From assembly GCF_004300825.1 (NCBI RefSeq), contig NZ_CP036250.1, positions 372,001-436,000 on the forward strand: 64,000 nt of DNA, read 5' to 3'. A model generated the notes under the pieces. It was not told where the DNA came from and made no database searches. It worked only from the letters and a program-made list of their open reading frames with translations. Source of the stretch: Egicoccus halophilus (lineage in GTDB: Bacteria > Actinomycetota > Nitriliruptoria > Nitriliruptorales > Nitriliruptoraceae). The position numbers and the translations under genes are program-made. Below, in pieces: positions 16,464-27,198 of the stretch. Position 1 is the first letter of the stretch. Every line of letters begins with the position of its first letter.

Positions 16464-17819
16464 ATGAGTGACCAGACGCCCCATCCCAGTCCCGCGCCCG
16501 ACCTCGACCCACCACCGGCGGCCGTGCCGTCGCCGTCGGGGGACCGCAACGCCCTCGACGTGCTGCGGGAACGGGGTTTCGTCCAGGACGTGACCGACGA
16601 GCAGGGCCTGCGCGAGCTGTTCGACGCCGGGCCGGTGACCTTCTACGTCGGGTTCGACCCGACGGCGGCGTCGCTGCACATCGGCCACCTGGTCGGCATC
16701 ATGGCGATGGCGCACCTCAAGCGACTCGGCCACCGGCCGCTGGCGCTGGCGGGCGGGGCGACCGGCCGCATCGGCGACCCGTCGTTCCGCGACGCGGAAC
16801 GGGAACTGCTCGACGACGACGCCCTGGAGCGCAACCTCGCCGGCATCCGGACCCAACTCGACCGGGCGATCGGCTTCGAGGACGGCAACGGGCAGTTGGT
16901 CGACAACTTCGAGTGGACCAGGGAGCTCTCGGCGCTCGCCTTCCTGCGCGACGTCGGCAAGTTCTTCTCGGTCAACCAGATGATCGCCCGCGAATCGGTG
17001 CGCAAGCGCCTCACCGAACGCGAACAGGGCATCAGCTACACCGAGTTCAGCTACCAGCTGCTGCAGGCCTACGACTTCAGCGTGCTCGCCCAGCAGTACG
17101 GCTGCCGGCTGCAGGGCGGCGGGTCGGACCAGTGGGGCAACATCACCGCCGGCGTCGACCTGACCCGGCGGCTGCACGGCATCCCCGTCTTCGGGATGGT
17201 GTGGCCGCTGATCACCCGCTCGGACGGACGGAAGTTCTCCAAGTCGGACGGCACGGCGATCTGGCTCGACCCGGAGCTGACCTCGCCCTACGCCTACTAC
17301 CAGTGGTTCCTCAACGTCCCCGACGCGGACGTGATCCGCTTCCTGAAGCTGTTCACGTTCGTGGAGGTCGACGAGATCGCCGACCTCGAGCGGCAGCACG
17401 GCGACGACCCGGCCAGGCGGGTGGCGCACCGGGTCCTGGCCCGTGAGGCCACCCGGGTCGTCCACGGCGACGCGGGGGTCGAGGCCGCCGAGCGCGCCAC
17501 CGGCGTGCTGTTCGGCGACGAGCCGTTTGCCGGTCTGGACGACGCGACCCTCTCGGCGGCGTTCGAGGAGGCACCGTCGGTGGTGCTGACCCGCACCCGG
17601 CTCGACGAGGGGCTCGGCCTGCTCGAGCTGCTCACCGAGGTGGGTGCCGCCGCGTCCAACGGCGAGGCGCGGCGCCTGGTGCAGCAGGGCGCGGTGCGCG
17701 TCAACAATGCCGTCGTCGAGGACGCGCGGTCGTCGGTCGGTCCGGACGACCTGGCCAGCGAACGCACGCTCGTGGTCCGCGTCGGCAAGAAGCGCTACTT
17801 CCTGGCCCGCTTCCACTAG
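16464..17819 (+). CDS. tyrS: Tyrosyl-tRNA synthetase
   Basis: 451 residues. Charges tRNA-Tyr with tyrosine. A class I synthetase with the HIGH motif intact (residues 72-75, LHIGHLVG) and the KMSKS equivalent KFSKSDG near residue 256. The tyrosine pocket YVGFDPT and the tRNA-interacting GGSDQWGN are both present. An S4 RNA-binding domain occupies about residues 375-445 (NGEARRLVQQGAVRVNN). The first 30 residues are a Pro-rich extension beyond the usual start. There is no ribosome site, but a -10 hexamer lies seven bases upstream. The sensor kinase gene begins five bases after the stop. Confidence 0.97.
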   Translation: MSDQTPHPSPAPDLDPPPAAVPSPSGDRNALDVLRERGFVQDVTDEQGLRELFDAGPVTFYVGFDPTAASLHIGHLVGIMAMAHLKRLGHRPLALAGGATGRIGDPSFRDAERELLDDDALERNLAGIRTQLDRAIGFEDGNGQLVDNFEWTRELSALAFLRDVGKFFSVNQMIARESVRKRLTEREQGISYTEFSYQLLQAYDFSVLAQQYGCRLQGGGSDQWGNITAGVDLTRRLHGIPVFGMVWPLITRSDGRKFSKSDGTAIWLDPELTSPYAYYQWFLNVPDADVIRFLKLFTFVEVDEIADLERQHGDDPARRVAHRVLAREATRVVHGDAGVEAAERATGVLFGDEPFAGLDDATLSAAFEEAPSVVLTRTRLDEGLGLLELLTEVGAAASNGEARRLVQQGAVRVNNAVVEDARSSVGPDDLASERTLVVRVGKKRYFLARFH

Positions 17820-17824
17820 GCGTC

Positions 17825-18961
17825 GTGGTGGAGCGCTCGGTGCTGCGCGGGCTGGCGGTGTTCCGCTGGCTCGCGTGGACGTGGATGGCGCTCGTGCTGC
17901 TGCTGGCACGTCGCGCCCTGGAGCGACCGCTCGCCGCGGTCCTGCTCGTGGGGGTCGCCTTCGCCGTCACGGTGTGGGCGACGCGGCTGCTGCGCCGCGA
18001 CCCGGCACGCCTGTGTTCGTCGCACGTCGTCGGCGTCGAGGTGGGTACGGCGTTGGCGCTGCAGGTGGCCGACGGCGTCGTCTACCGGGCGCCACACGTG
18101 TTCACGGGGGAGCAGCCCCTGGGTGTCGCCTGGCCGATCGCCGCCGTGCTCTCGGCCGGCGTCGCGTTCGGTCCGGGCGTGGGTGCGGCGACCGGCGTCG
18201 TGCTGGGCGCAGGACGGGCGGTGTCCTCGCTCGCCGCAGCCGCGCCGCCGCCGGTCGAGGTGGTGCCGTCGGGCCTCGAACCGGTGTGGCTGCTGTCGCT
18301 GGTCACGACCACGGTGCTCTACGCCCTGGCCGGCGGCGTCGGCGGCCACGCGATGCGGCTGATCCGTGCGGGCGAACGGCGTATCACCGCGGCCGAACGG
18401 GAACTGGCACGGGCCCACGCACGTGAACACGTCGCCCGACGCCTGCACGACGGGGTGCTGCAGACACTGGCGCTGGTGGAGCGCCGCAGCGACGACCCGG
18501 TGCTGACGGCGATGGCGCGCGAGCAGGACCGTGACCTGCGCCGACTGCTGTTCGGCACCCCCGTCGACACCCCCGCGCGCGAGCTGGTGGAGGAGCTGCG
18601 CGCCGCAGGAGCGCGGGTCGAGGCGGCGCACGGGCTGCGGGTGCAGGTGCTCGCGCCCGACGACCTGCCGGCGCTCACCGGACCGGTCCGCGCGGCGCTG
18701 GTCGGCGCCGTCGGCGAAGCGCTCACCAACGCGGGCAGGCATGCCGCTGCCTCGACGGTCGTGGTCTACCTCGAACCGCACGACGGGCGGTTGTTCTGCT
18801 CGGTCCGCGACGACGGCGCCGGCTTCGATCCCGCCCGGGTCGTTCCCGGCGTCGGATGGTCGCGCTCCATCACCGGCCGGATCGAGGAGGTCGGCGGCGA
18901 CGTCGAGGTGGACAGCGCTCCCGGCCGGGGCACCGAGGTCCGCCTCCGGGTGCCGGCGTAG
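17825..18961 (+). CDS. Sensor histidine kinase (HisKA_3 type)
   Basis: 378 residues from GTG 17825, five bases after tyrS. Five or six hydrophobic segments fill residues 10-185. The phosphoacceptor His is near residue 208 in RRLHDGVLQTLAL, the H-box of NarL-partner kinases. The ATPase domain shows an N-box (GEALTNAGRHA, near 300), a G1 box (VRDDGAGFDP) and a final GRGTEV. No periplasmic sensing domain is present, so the signal is probably sensed in the membrane. It is paired with the response regulator 33 bases downstream. The signal is unknown. Confidence 0.88.
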   Translation: MVERSVLRGLAVFRWLAWTWMALVLLLARRALERPLAAVLLVGVAFAVTVWATRLLRRDPARLCSSHVVGVEVGTALALQVADGVVYRAPHVFTGEQPLGVAWPIAAVLSAGVAFGPGVGAATGVVLGAGRAVSSLAAAAPPPVEVVPSGLEPVWLLSLVTTTVLYALAGGVGGHAMRLIRAGERRITAAERELARAHAREHVARRLHDGVLQTLALVERRSDDPVLTAMAREQDRDLRRLLFGTPVDTPARELVEELRAAGARVEAAHGLRVQVLAPDDLPALTGPVRAALVGAVGEALTNAGRHAAASTVVVYLEPHDGRLFCSVRDDGAGFDPARVVPGVGWSRSITGRIEEVGGDVEVDSAPGRGTEVRLRVPA

Positions 18962-18994
18962 GCTGCGAGGGCGAGCGGACACCAGGGGACCGAG

Positions 18995-19642
18995 GTGCAA
19001 CAGCAGGCGAGCACGGTGCGGCCGCCGATCCGCGTGGTGCTCGTCGACGACCACCCGGTGTGGCGCGACGGTGTCCGGGCCGACCTCGGCCGGGGGTTCG
19101 AGGTCGTCGGCGAGGCGTCCGACGCCGACAGCGCCATCGCCGGCATCCGCGAGCTCGCGCCCGACCTCGTCGTGTGCGACCTGCAGATGCCCGGCGGCGG
19201 CGGCCTGGCGGTCGTGCGGGCCTGTGCCCCGCGGACCCGCATCGTGATGTTGACCGTCAGCGAACAGGAGCGCGACCTCCTCGACGCCGTCGCGGCCGGG
19301 GCCGTCGGCTACCTCACCAAGGCCACGCCGGCGGGCGAGCTCCGCGACGCGCTGCGTCGGGCCGCGGCCGGTGAGCCGGTGTTCTCACCGTCGCTGGCCA
19401 TGCTCGTGCTGGGCGAGTTCCGGCGCCTGGCCAGACAGGCCACGGGCGCCGACCCGCTCACCGAGCGCGAGCGGGAGGTGCTGCAGCACGTCGCGCGCGG
19501 CTATGCCTACCGCGAGGTGGGCGAGCGGCTGCACATCGCGCCGAAGACGGTCGAGAACCACGTACGCAACATCCTCGCCAAGCTGCAGATCAACCGCCGC
19601 CAGGAGCTGGTCCGCTACGCGATCGAGCACGGTCTGGCCTGA
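18995..19642 (+). CDS. NarL/LuxR-family response regulator
   Basis: 215 residues from GTG 18995, with AGGGG seven bases upstream. The receiver domain has the acidic pair Asp18/Asp19, phosphoacceptor Asp62 (VCDLQMPG), Thr87 and Lys109. A LuxR-type helix-turn-helix occupies about residues 148-212 (LTEREREVLQHVARGYAYREVGE...KTVENHVRNILAKLQ). It is the cognate partner of the kinase immediately upstream. Targets are unknown; the LVIVD/SLH secreted protein directly downstream is one candidate, from position only. Confidence 0.92.
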   Translation: MQQQASTVRPPIRVVLVDDHPVWRDGVRADLGRGFEVVGEASDADSAIAGIRELAPDLVVCDLQMPGGGGLAVVRACAPRTRIVMLTVSEQERDLLDAVAAGAVGYLTKATPAGELRDALRRAAAGEPVFSPSLAMLVLGEFRRLARQATGADPLTEREREVLQHVARGYAYREVGERLHIAPKTVENHVRNILAKLQINRRQELVRYAIEHGLA

Positions 19643-19815
19643 AGCGGCGACGCCCCACCGTCGCGCGCGGAATGGGAACTGGCCGGCCGACCAGCGTCCA
19701 CCCGGCCTGGTGGCACTACGTCCGACCGGACGAGGCAACTAGGGTCGGCCGTTCCCACGACGCCGGCTCCTGGGAGATCGGGAACGAGCCGGTGAACGAC
19801 GAGAGGGGAGCGAGG

Positions 19816-21966
19816 ATGTCAACGACACCACCACGGCGATCGCGGATCGCGATCGCCATCGCCGCCGCGGTCGGGCTGGTACTGCCCGCGGCCGGCGCCT
19901 CGGCCCAGACGGCCGAACCGGATCCACGGGAGGGCCTCGGCGGCGGGTACCAGGACGCCGAGACGGCCATCTGGAACATGGAGCATCTCGCCAACCGCGA
20001 GCGTCCGCCGGGCTTCATCAACCCGAACAACCTCGGCGACTTCGCCTACGTCAACTCCGACATGGCCTTCAGCGGCCACCACGCCTTCGTCGGCAGCTAT
20101 GCCGGTGTGCAGATCTGGGACATCTCCAACCCCCGGTCACCGAGCCTGAGGACCGCGGTCGCCTGCCCCGGTGGGCAGGGGGACGTCTCGGTCAACGGCA
20201 ACCTGATGTTCGTCTCCGTACAGCAGCTCGGCACCGTCGACTGTCAGCCGCTGGCGTCGGGGGGCGAGGAGCTCCGCGGTGTCCGCGTGTTCGACATCAG
20301 TGACATCACCAGCCCCGTGCAGGTGGCGGCGGTCCAGACCTGTCGCGGATCGCACACGCACACCGTCGTCGAGGACCTCGACGACCCGGGCAACGTCTAC
20401 GTCTACGTCAACGGCACCAGTGGCGTGCGCGGCGACTCGCCGGAGGGGCTCGAGTGCCACGTCGGTCCGACGGTGGAGGTCAACGGCCGCACGGTGCCGT
20501 CGAGCAACCCCGAGGACTTCGACGCGGACACGCTGACCGACCGCTACCAGATCGAGGTCATCCAGGTCCCGGTCGCCAACCCCGAGCAGGCCGAGATCGT
20601 CAACGAGCCGCGGCTGTTCGCCGACGAGGAGACCGGCAACCCGGTCGGCCTGCGCGGGCAGACCGACGCGTGCCACGACATCACCGCCTACCCGGAGATC
20701 GGCCTCGCGGCCGGCGCCTGTGAGGGCAACGGCCTGCTGATCGACATCACCGACCCGGCCAACCCGGTCCGGGTCGACGCCGTCGAGGACACCGAGCACT
20801 TCGCCTACTGGCACTCGGCGACGTTCAACAACGACGGCACGACGGTCGTCTTCACCGACGAGCTGGGCGGCGGCGTCGCGCCGACGTGCGTCCCGACCGT
20901 GGACGAGAACGACGGGGCGAACGCGATCTTCGAGATCCACGACACCGCCGACGGTCCGCGCATGGAGTTCGCGAGCTACTACAAGATCCCGAACAACCAG
21001 ACGATGCAGGAGAACTGCGTCGCCCACAACGGCAACCTGCTCCCGGTGCCGGGCCGTGACATCAAGGTCCAGGCCTGGTACCAGGGCGGCATCTCCGTGA
21101 TGGACTTCACGGATCCGCACGAGCCGTTCGAGATCGCGTTCTTCGACCGCGGGCCGCTCGACGAGGACCAGCTGGTGCTCAGCGGGTTCTGGTCGGCCTA
21201 CTACTACAACGGCTACATCTACGGCAGCGAGATCGCCCGGGGCCTCGACGTGCTCGAGCTGATCCCGAGCGAGTACCTGTCGGAGGAGGAGCTCGCCCAG
21301 GCCGCCGCGGTGCGTCTGCGTGAGCACACCGCCCAGAGCCAGACGATGATCACCGACGCCGACCGCAGCGCGTGCGCGGGGGTGGACCCGGTCACCTTCG
21401 GTGACACCGCCGGTGTCCACGCCGCGGCCGTCGGCTGCGTCGCCGGCTACGGCATCGCCCAGGGCTACGAGAACGGCAACTTCGGGTTCGGCGCGAACGT
21501 GCGTCGCGACCAGATGGCCGCTTTCGTCGCCCGCACGCTCGAGACCGCCGGTGTCGAGCTGCCGGCGTCGCCGCCGGACGCGTTCAACGACGACGACGGG
21601 ACTCGTCACGAGGAGTCCATCAACCAGCTGGCCGAACTCGGGGTCGTCGCCGGTACCACCGAGACCACCTTCACGCCCGGTGCCCCGGTGACCCGGGCGC
21701 AGACGGCCGCGTTGGTGGTCCGGGCCGTCGAACTGATCCTCGACGAGGACCTGGCGGCGCCGCGGAGTCCGTTCACGGACGTCTCGTCGGCCAACCGTCA
21801 CGTGCGGGACATCGACGCCGCGCACGCGGCCGGCCTCGTGTACGGCACGACGCGCACCACCTTCGCTCCCGGTCAGCCGGTGCAGCGCGGGCAGATGGGC
21901 TCGATCCTCGCCCGGGCGCTGGAGCTGTTCCACTACGAGCTGGTGGAGCTGACGCCGCGGTCGTGA
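19816..21966 (+). CDS. Secreted LVIVD-repeat protein with SLH cell-wall anchor
   Basis: 716 residues from ATG 19816 behind a purine-rich GAGAGGGGAGCGAGG. A signal peptide ends near residue 31 (ASAQ). Residues about 75-510 hold LVIVD-type beta-propeller blades, each with a V(Q/R)(I/V)(W/F)DISNP-like core (GVQIWDISNP, GVRVFDISD, LLIDITDPANP, GISVMDFTDPHEP). Three SLH repeats occupy about 525-712. The protein should be exported and bound to the wall. Propellers of this kind are seldom characterised and no catalytic residue is evident. A TAGGGT hexamer at 19740-19745 is a possible -10. A long terminator stem follows. Confidence 0.85.
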   Translation: MSTTPPRRSRIAIAIAAAVGLVLPAAGASAQTAEPDPREGLGGGYQDAETAIWNMEHLANRERPPGFINPNNLGDFAYVNSDMAFSGHHAFVGSYAGVQIWDISNPRSPSLRTAVACPGGQGDVSVNGNLMFVSVQQLGTVDCQPLASGGEELRGVRVFDISDITSPVQVAAVQTCRGSHTHTVVEDLDDPGNVYVYVNGTSGVRGDSPEGLECHVGPTVEVNGRTVPSSNPEDFDADTLTDRYQIEVIQVPVANPEQAEIVNEPRLFADEETGNPVGLRGQTDACHDITAYPEIGLAAGACEGNGLLIDITDPANPVRVDAVEDTEHFAYWHSATFNNDGTTVVFTDELGGGVAPTCVPTVDENDGANAIFEIHDTADGPRMEFASYYKIPNNQTMQENCVAHNGNLLPVPGRDIKVQAWYQGGISVMDFTDPHEPFEIAFFDRGPLDEDQLVLSGFWSAYYYNGYIYGSEIARGLDVLELIPSEYLSEEELAQAAAVRLREHTAQSQTMITDADRSACAGVDPVTFGDTAGVHAAAVGCVAGYGIAQGYENGNFGFGANVRRDQMAAFVARTLETAGVELPASPPDAFNDDDGTRHEESINQLAELGVVAGTTETTFTPGAPVTRAQTAALVVRAVELILDEDLAAPRSPFTDVSSANRHVRDIDAAHAAGLVYGTTRTTFAPGQPVQRGQMGSILARALELFHYELVELTPRS

Positions 21967-21984
21967 ACGACGGAACCACCCCAC

Positions 21985-22020
21985 GGAAGGGCCCCGGACC
22001 GATCGGTCCGGGGCCCTTCC
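21985..22020. terminator. Bidirectional stem-loop terminator
   Basis: Perfect 16-bp inverted repeat GGAAGGGCCCCGGACC / GGTCCGGGGCCCTTCC around GATC, between two convergent genes (LVIVD protein and DUF305 protein). The longest terminator stem in the window. Confidence 0.85.
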
Positions 22021-22069
22021 CGTGCGGCGTGCGCGGTGGCGCCCGGGAGGCGGTCGCGCGCGACGGCGC

Positions 22070-22711
22070 TCAGTCGTCCAGGTCCTCCAGCAGCCGCTCC
22101 ATGAACACGATCTCCGCGTACTGGATGTCGACGATCTCCAGCGCGAGCACGGAGATGTTGGCCTCGAGCACGGGCACCATGGCCTCGAGCTCCTCCACCA
22201 TCTGGAGCGCACCGTGGTGGTGTTGGATCATCAGCTCGAGGAACAACCGGTCGAACTCGGCGCCGCTGGCGGCCTCGAGCCGGGCCATGTCCTCCGGCGA
22301 GACCATGCCCGGCATGTTCTCGTGACCCGTCGGGTCGGTGTGGTCGGGCACCTCGTGCCCGCGGATGCGCAGCCACTGCGTCATCTGGTGGAGTTCGCCC
22401 GCCTGGGCGATGTCGATGCGGCGGGCGAGGTTGACGACCCGCTGGTCCTGCGCACGGTCGACGGCCAGCGCACTCATCGTCACGGCCTGCCCGTGGTGGA
22501 CCATCATGTGTTGCACGAAGTGCACTTCGTGATGGGTGTACGGACCGGACCTCGGCACCGTGACCTCGGCGGCCGAGATCCGCTGGGTCGGCTCGCCCGG
22601 TGCACCCGGGCGGACGTAGATCGGTCCCTGTGCCGCGGCGGCGGTGGCGCCGACGGTCATGCCACCGAGGACCATCGCGATGGTCCACCCACGTGTCGAG
22701 CCTCGCTTCAT
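22070..22711 (-). CDS. Secreted DUF305 protein
   Basis: 213 residues from ATG 22711 (GGAGGAG six bases upstream; a longer start at 22795 is unsupported). A signal peptide ends near residue 28 (AAAAQ). Two DUF305 half-domains are visible, each with the His-rich signature: [13 protein letters not shown] and [12 protein letters not shown], and Met-rich stretches ([10 protein letters not shown]). The family folds as a four-helix, ferritin-like bundle; some members bind copper (CopM), so extracytoplasmic metal handling is plausible. It is the only gene on its strand here, divergent from the GGDEF-EAL gene. Confidence 0.8.
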   Translation of the reverse strand: MKRGSTRGWTIAMVLGGMTVGATAAAAQGPIYVRPGAPGEPTQRISAAEVTVPRSGPYTHHEVHFVQHMMVHHGQAVTMSALAVDRAQDQRVVNLARRIDIAQAGELHQMTQWLRIRGHEVPDHTDPTGHENMPGMVSPEDMARLEAASGAEFDRLFLELMIQHHHGALQMVEELEAMVPVLEANISVLALEIVDIQYAEIVFMERLLEDLDD

Positions 22712-22918
22712 CGGTTCTCCTCCCGTCCGGAACCTCGACCCCCAGCCTGACACAGCGACGCGGGCGCTGCAGTCACCGCCCGCGGTGGCGCGCACGGACC
22801 GGGCGGACAGCGGGCGGCGACCGGCGCCGGGCGCCGTGGTGGGCGGTCCTCGCGCGGGCCCTCGACCGGCCCGCGCTCGCGCCGATGGTCACCGGACCAT
22901 CCCACCGGGACCCGAGCC

Positions 22919-24763
22919 ATGCCCTCCCTCGTCGGCCGTCCGCGTCGCCGTGCGCGCTCGCGCCGGCTGGGCGAGGTCGTGCTGCGTCCGGCGCCGCTCA
23001 ACGGACAGCGCGAACGGGGGCTCGCCCTGGCCTCGATGTTGGCCGTCGGCGGGGTGTCGGGGCTCACGGCGCTGGCCGTCGGTGTCGACCGGGTCGCCCG
23101 GCCGGGTGCCATGACCGTCGTCGGGGTGCTGGCCCTGACCGCCACCGTCGCGCTGCTGCGCGGCTGGGAACACGTCCCCGCGTGGGCCTACCACCCGGCG
23201 CTGCTGGTCTGCACCTCGATGGTGTGCGGTGCCGTGCGGTTCGCCGGGGTGGGCACACCGGCCATGGCGTACGCGACCCTGTTGTGCTTCGTGGCCCTCT
23301 ACGCCGGCTTCTTCTTCTCGATCGTGGCCGCGCTCGGTCACGGCCTGTTCGCGATGGTGCTGCTCGGCGGGGTCCTGCACACGCTGCGGCAACCACTCGA
23401 CGTCGAGGTGGTCATGCTCGCCAGCGTCGGCGGGGCCGTCGCCGCGATCAGTCACGCGCTGGCCCGCAGCCGGGCCCGCACGGAGGTCGACGAGCTCACG
23501 GGTGCCCTCAACCGGCGCGGTCTGGAGCGGGCGCTGGCGACGGCCGTGGAGCTGTCGGACGGCCGCGTGCGTCCCCTGTCGGTGGCGTTGCTCGACCTCG
23601 ACGACTTCAAGCGGCTCAACGACACGCTGGGACACGCCCAGGGCGACGCCACCCTGGTGGCGTGCGTCCGGGCCTGGCAACGGTTGCTGCCGCCCGGTAC
23701 GGCCCTGGCCCGGCTCGGCGGCGACGAGTTCGTGGTGGTGCTCGGCGGGGTCGGGCTCGGCGAGGCCCGCCGGGTCGTCGACGGGATCCGTGGGGCGGTG
23801 CCCGAACTGGTCCGCTGCTCCGCCGGACTGGCGGCGTGGCAGCCGGGGGACACGCAGTCGCTGATCCTCAAGCGCGCCGACACGGCCCTGTACGCGGCCA
23901 AGGAGCGCGGCCGCAACCGCACCGCGGTCGTCGGAGACGTCTCCGACCGCGCCGAGGAGCTGTGGCGGGCCCTCGCGCGCGACGAGCTGGTGCTGCACTA
24001 CCAGCCCATCGTCGAGGTGGCCACCGGACGGGTGGTGTCGGTCGAGGCGCTGCTGCGCTGGGAGCACCCCGACGAGGGTCTGCTCGGACCGGGGGACGTG
24101 CTGCCCGTCGCCGAGCGCTGCGGGGCGATCCACGCGGTGGGTCGCTGGGTGCTCGAGGAGGCCTGCCGTCAGGTCCGCGTCTGGCGCGACACGGTGCCCG
24201 GCGCCGACGACCTGCGGGTCACGGTCAACGTCCGCACCTCGCAGCTGCACCGTCCCGAGCTGGTCGACGAGCTCGCCGCCGTGCTGGCACGCCACGCGCT
24301 GCCGCCGACGGTGGTGACGCTGGAGATCACCGAGGACGCCGTGGCCGGGGATCCGCAGCGGGTCCTCGGCACGCTGGAGTCGGTGCGCGCGCTGGGGACG
24401 CCGCTCGCGATGGACGACTTCGGAACCGGGCACTCCTCGCTGGCGCGATTGCGGGAGCTGCCCTTCGACGTGCTCAAGATCGACCGTTCGTTCGTGGCCT
24501 CCCTCGACGTCGACCCCACCAGCGAGGCGTTGTTGACGGCGATCGTCGCGCTCGCCGGCAGCCTGGGCCTGCGCGCGGTCGCCGAGGGCGTGGAGACCCC
24601 CGGGCAGCTCGCGGCGGTCGTGCGCAGCGGCTGCGCCTGGGTGCAGGGCTTCCTGCTCGGCCGTCCGTCGGCCACCGACGCGTTGGAGCAGCGTCTGCGG
24701 ACCGCGGCGGACGAGGCACCATGGCCGGCCGCGACGCGCGGCGCCGAGGCGCCGGCTGCCTAG
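22919..24763 (+). CDS. Membrane GGDEF-EAL cyclic-di-GMP enzyme
   Basis: 614 residues. Residues about 35-190 hold six or so hydrophobic segments and no soluble sensor. A GGDEF domain (about 195-345) has an intact RLGGDEF active site but no RxxD inhibitory site in front of it. The EAL domain (about 355-600) keeps EALLRWEHP, the Asn in [28 protein letters not shown] and AEGVET, so both synthesis and breakdown of cyclic-di-GMP look chemically possible. It is transcribed toward glpF-glpK, 36 bases ahead of glpF. The signal is unknown. Confidence 0.9.
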   Translation: MPSLVGRPRRRARSRRLGEVVLRPAPLNGQRERGLALASMLAVGGVSGLTALAVGVDRVARPGAMTVVGVLALTATVALLRGWEHVPAWAYHPALLVCTSMVCGAVRFAGVGTPAMAYATLLCFVALYAGFFFSIVAALGHGLFAMVLLGGVLHTLRQPLDVEVVMLASVGGAVAAISHALARSRARTEVDELTGALNRRGLERALATAVELSDGRVRPLSVALLDLDDFKRLNDTLGHAQGDATLVACVRAWQRLLPPGTALARLGGDEFVVVLGGVGLGEARRVVDGIRGAVPELVRCSAGLAAWQPGDTQSLILKRADTALYAAKERGRNRTAVVGDVSDRAEELWRALARDELVLHYQPIVEVATGRVVSVEALLRWEHPDEGLLGPGDVLPVAERCGAIHAVGRWVLEEACRQVRVWRDTVPGADDLRVTVNVRTSQLHRPELVDELAAVLARHALPPTVVTLEITEDAVAGDPQRVLGTLESVRALGTPLAMDDFGTGHSSLARLRELPFDVLKIDRSFVASLDVDPTSEALLTAIVALAGSLGLRAVAEGVETPGQLAAVVRSGCAWVQGFLLGRPSATDALEQRLRTAADEAPWPAATRGAEAPAA

Positions 24764-24799
24764 GCTCGGCGTCCGCCACGACCCGACGAAAGCCGCCCG

Positions 24800-25552
24800 G
24801 TGCCCACACCGCTGACGACCGTGTTCGTCTCGGAGGTGCTCGCGACCGGGGTCCTGATGCTGCTCGGGACCGGGGTCGTGGCCAACGTGACCCTGGCCCG
24901 GACGAAGGGCGAGGCGGACGACGGCGGCTACCCGCTGGTGGTGTTCGGCTGGGGCATCGCCGTGTTCGTGGCGGTGTTCGTCGGGTTCGCGTCCGGCGCC
25001 CACCTCAACCCGGCCATCACCTTCGGCCTGCTCGCCAGCGGCGCGCAGGAGTACGCCGACGGGGTGCCGGTCACCATGGTGGCGACGGTCGTGTACCTCG
25101 CCGCCGAGGTGCTGGGCGCGTTTCTCGGAGCGGCCGTGGCCTGGCTGGTCTACCGCGACCACTTCGCGGCCACCCGTCGCCCGCAGGGGGTGCTCGGGGT
25201 GTTCGCCACCGAACCGGCCATCCGCAACCTGCCACGCAACCTCGTCACCGAAATCGTCGCCACCTTCGTGCTCGTCTACGTCGTGCTGGTGTTCGGCAAC
25301 ACCCCGCACGAGCTCGGACCGTTGCCCGTCGCGCTGCTCGTCGTCGGCATCGGCGCCGGACTGGGCGGACCGACCGGGTACGCCATCAATCCGGCCCGCG
25401 ACCTCGGGCCCCGGGTCGCGCACGCCGTGCTGCCCATCCCGCGCAAGGGTGGCAGCGACTGGGGCTACGCCTGGGTGCCGATCGTCGGACCGCTGCTCGG
25501 TGCCGGCGTGGCCGGTCTGGCGAGCCGGGCCGTCGGCCAGGGCGTCGGCTAG
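24800..25552 (+). CDS. glpF: Aquaporin-family glycerol facilitator
   Basis: 250 residues from GTG 24800. A six-helix channel with both half-helix motifs, HLNPAITF (near residue 73) and [10 protein letters not shown] (near 197). The Asp after the second NPAR is the mark of glyceroporins rather than water-only aquaporins. It should admit glycerol, which the kinase encoded next traps by phosphorylation. The two genes are separated by a 23-bp tandem repeat. Confidence 0.9.
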   Translation: MPTPLTTVFVSEVLATGVLMLLGTGVVANVTLARTKGEADDGGYPLVVFGWGIAVFVAVFVGFASGAHLNPAITFGLLASGAQEYADGVPVTMVATVVYLAAEVLGAFLGAAVAWLVYRDHFAATRRPQGVLGVFATEPAIRNLPRNLVTEIVATFVLVYVVLVFGNTPHELGPLPVALLVVGIGAGLGGPTGYAINPARDLGPRVAHAVLPIPRKGGSDWGYAWVPIVGPLLGAGVAGLASRAVGQGVG

Positions 25553-25576
25553 GGCGTCGGCCTGTCCACGGCCGCC

Positions 25577-25653
25577 GCCGACGACCGGAGCGCGTGCCCG
25601 CCGACGACCGGAGCGCGTGCCCGCCTACGACCGGAGCGCGTGCCCGCCTACGG
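25577..25653. repeat. 23-bp tandem repeat between glpF and glpK
   Basis: Copies at 25577-25599, 25600-25622 and 25623-25645, plus a partial copy to about 25653. Each contains ACGACCGGAGCGCGTGCCC; the third copy has GCCT in place of GCCG. The array starts 24 bases after the glpF stop and ends just before the GAGGAGG of glpK. Confidence 0.9.
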
Positions 25654-25680
25654 TGTGCCCCACCTCGAGGAGGCAGCGAC

Positions 25681-27198
25681 ATGGCAGAGTTCGTCGGAGC
25701 GGTCGACCAGGGCACGACCTCGACCCGCTTCCTGGTGTTCGACCACGACGGCAACGAGGTGGGGCGACACCAGCTCGAGCACGAGCAGATCCTGCCGCAG
25801 GCCGGCTGGGTCGAGCACAACCCGGTCGAGATCTGGGAGCGCACCTCCGCGGTCCTGCGCACCACGCTCAACCGGTTGGGGCTGTCGGGCGGGGACCTCG
25901 CCGCGCTCGGGATCACCAACCAGCGCGAGACCACGGTCGTCTGGAACCGGCGGACCGGCCGGCCCTACGCCAACGCGATCGTGTGGCAGGACACCCGCAC
26001 CGACCGGATCGCCTCCCGGCTGGAGCGCGAGGGTCACGGCGAGCTGATCCGCCGTCGGGCCGGCCTGCCGCCGGCCACCTACTTCGCCGGCGGCAAGATC
26101 CAGTGGCTGCTCGAGCACGTCGACGGCCTGCGCGCGGACGCCGAGCGCGGCGACGCGCTGTTCGGCACGACCGACTCGTGGCTGCTGTGGCACCTGACCG
26201 GCGGCACCGACGGCGGCATCCACGTCACCGACGTGACCAACGCCTCGCGCACCATGCTGATGGACCTCGAGACGCTGGACTGGGACGACGAGCTGCTGGC
26301 GCTGTTCGGCGTGCCGCGCGCGATGCTGCCCGAGATCCGCCCCTCCTCGGACCCGTCGGGCTACGGGGTCACGCGGGCCAACGGGCCCCTCGACGGCGAG
26401 GTGCCGCTGACCGGAGCGCTGGGCGACCAACAGGCCGCGATGGTCGGTCAGGTCTGCTTCGCCCCCGGCGAGGCCAAGAACACCTACGGCACGGGCAACT
26501 TCCTGCTGCTCAACACCGGCACGGAGCTCGTGCGCTCCGAGGCGGGCCTGTTGACGACCGTCTGTTACCGCTTCGGCGACCAGGAGCCGGTCTACGCGCT
26601 CGAGGGCTCGATCGCGGTGACCGGCTCGGCGGTGCAGTGGCTGCGCGACCAGCTCGGCATCATCAGCGGTGCCTCGGAGTCGGAGTCGCTCGCCCGCCAG
26701 GTGCCCGACGCCGGCGGCATCGTGTTCGTCCCTGCCTTCTCGGGTCTGTTCGCGCCCTACTGGCGCTCGGACGCCCGCGGCGCGATCGTCGGCCTGTCGC
26801 GCTTCCACACCAACGCCCATCTCGCGCGCGCCACCCTGGAGGCGATCTGCTACCAGTCCAAGGACGTCGCCGACGCGATGGAGCAGGACGCCGGGGTCCC
26901 CCTCGAGGTGCTCAGGGTCGACGGCGGCGTGACCGCCAACGACCTGTGCATGCAGATCCAGGCCGACGTGCTCGGGGTGCCGGTCAGTCGGCCGGCGGTG
27001 ACCGAGACCACCGCGCTCGGTGCGGCGTACGCCGCCGGGCTCGCGGTCGGTTTCTGGCGCGACACCGACGAGCTGCGGGCGAACTGGAACGAGGACCGTC
27101 GCTGGCAGCCGACCTGGGACGAGCAGCAGCGCACCGAGGGGCATGCCCGGTGGCGCAAGGCCGTGGAGCGGACCCTCGACTGGGTCGACGTGGACTGA
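25681..27198 (+). CDS. glpK: Glycerol kinase
   Basis: 505 residues from ATG 25681 (GAGGAGG upstream). Phosphorylates glycerol to sn-glycerol 3-phosphate with ATP. FGGY-family motifs run in order: DQGTTSTR (N-terminal phosphate loop), [16 protein letters not shown], the [13 protein letters not shown] substrate region, [10 protein letters not shown], the [11 protein letters not shown] segment, and [14 protein letters not shown] near residue 415. Full length. With glpF it forms a glycerol uptake unit; the glycerol-3-phosphate dehydrogenase expected to follow is not in the window. Confidence 0.96.
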   Translation: MAEFVGAVDQGTTSTRFLVFDHDGNEVGRHQLEHEQILPQAGWVEHNPVEIWERTSAVLRTTLNRLGLSGGDLAALGITNQRETTVVWNRRTGRPYANAIVWQDTRTDRIASRLEREGHGELIRRRAGLPPATYFAGGKIQWLLEHVDGLRADAERGDALFGTTDSWLLWHLTGGTDGGIHVTDVTNASRTMLMDLETLDWDDELLALFGVPRAMLPEIRPSSDPSGYGVTRANGPLDGEVPLTGALGDQQAAMVGQVCFAPGEAKNTYGTGNFLLLNTGTELVRSEAGLLTTVCYRFGDQEPVYALEGSIAVTGSAVQWLRDQLGIISGASESESLARQVPDAGGIVFVPAFSGLFAPYWRSDARGAIVGLSRFHTNAHLARATLEAICYQSKDVADAMEQDAGVPLEVLRVDGGVTANDLCMQIQADVLGVPVSRPAVTETTALGAAYAAGLAVGFWRDTDELRANWNEDRRWQPTWDEQQRTEGHARWRKAVERTLDWVDVD

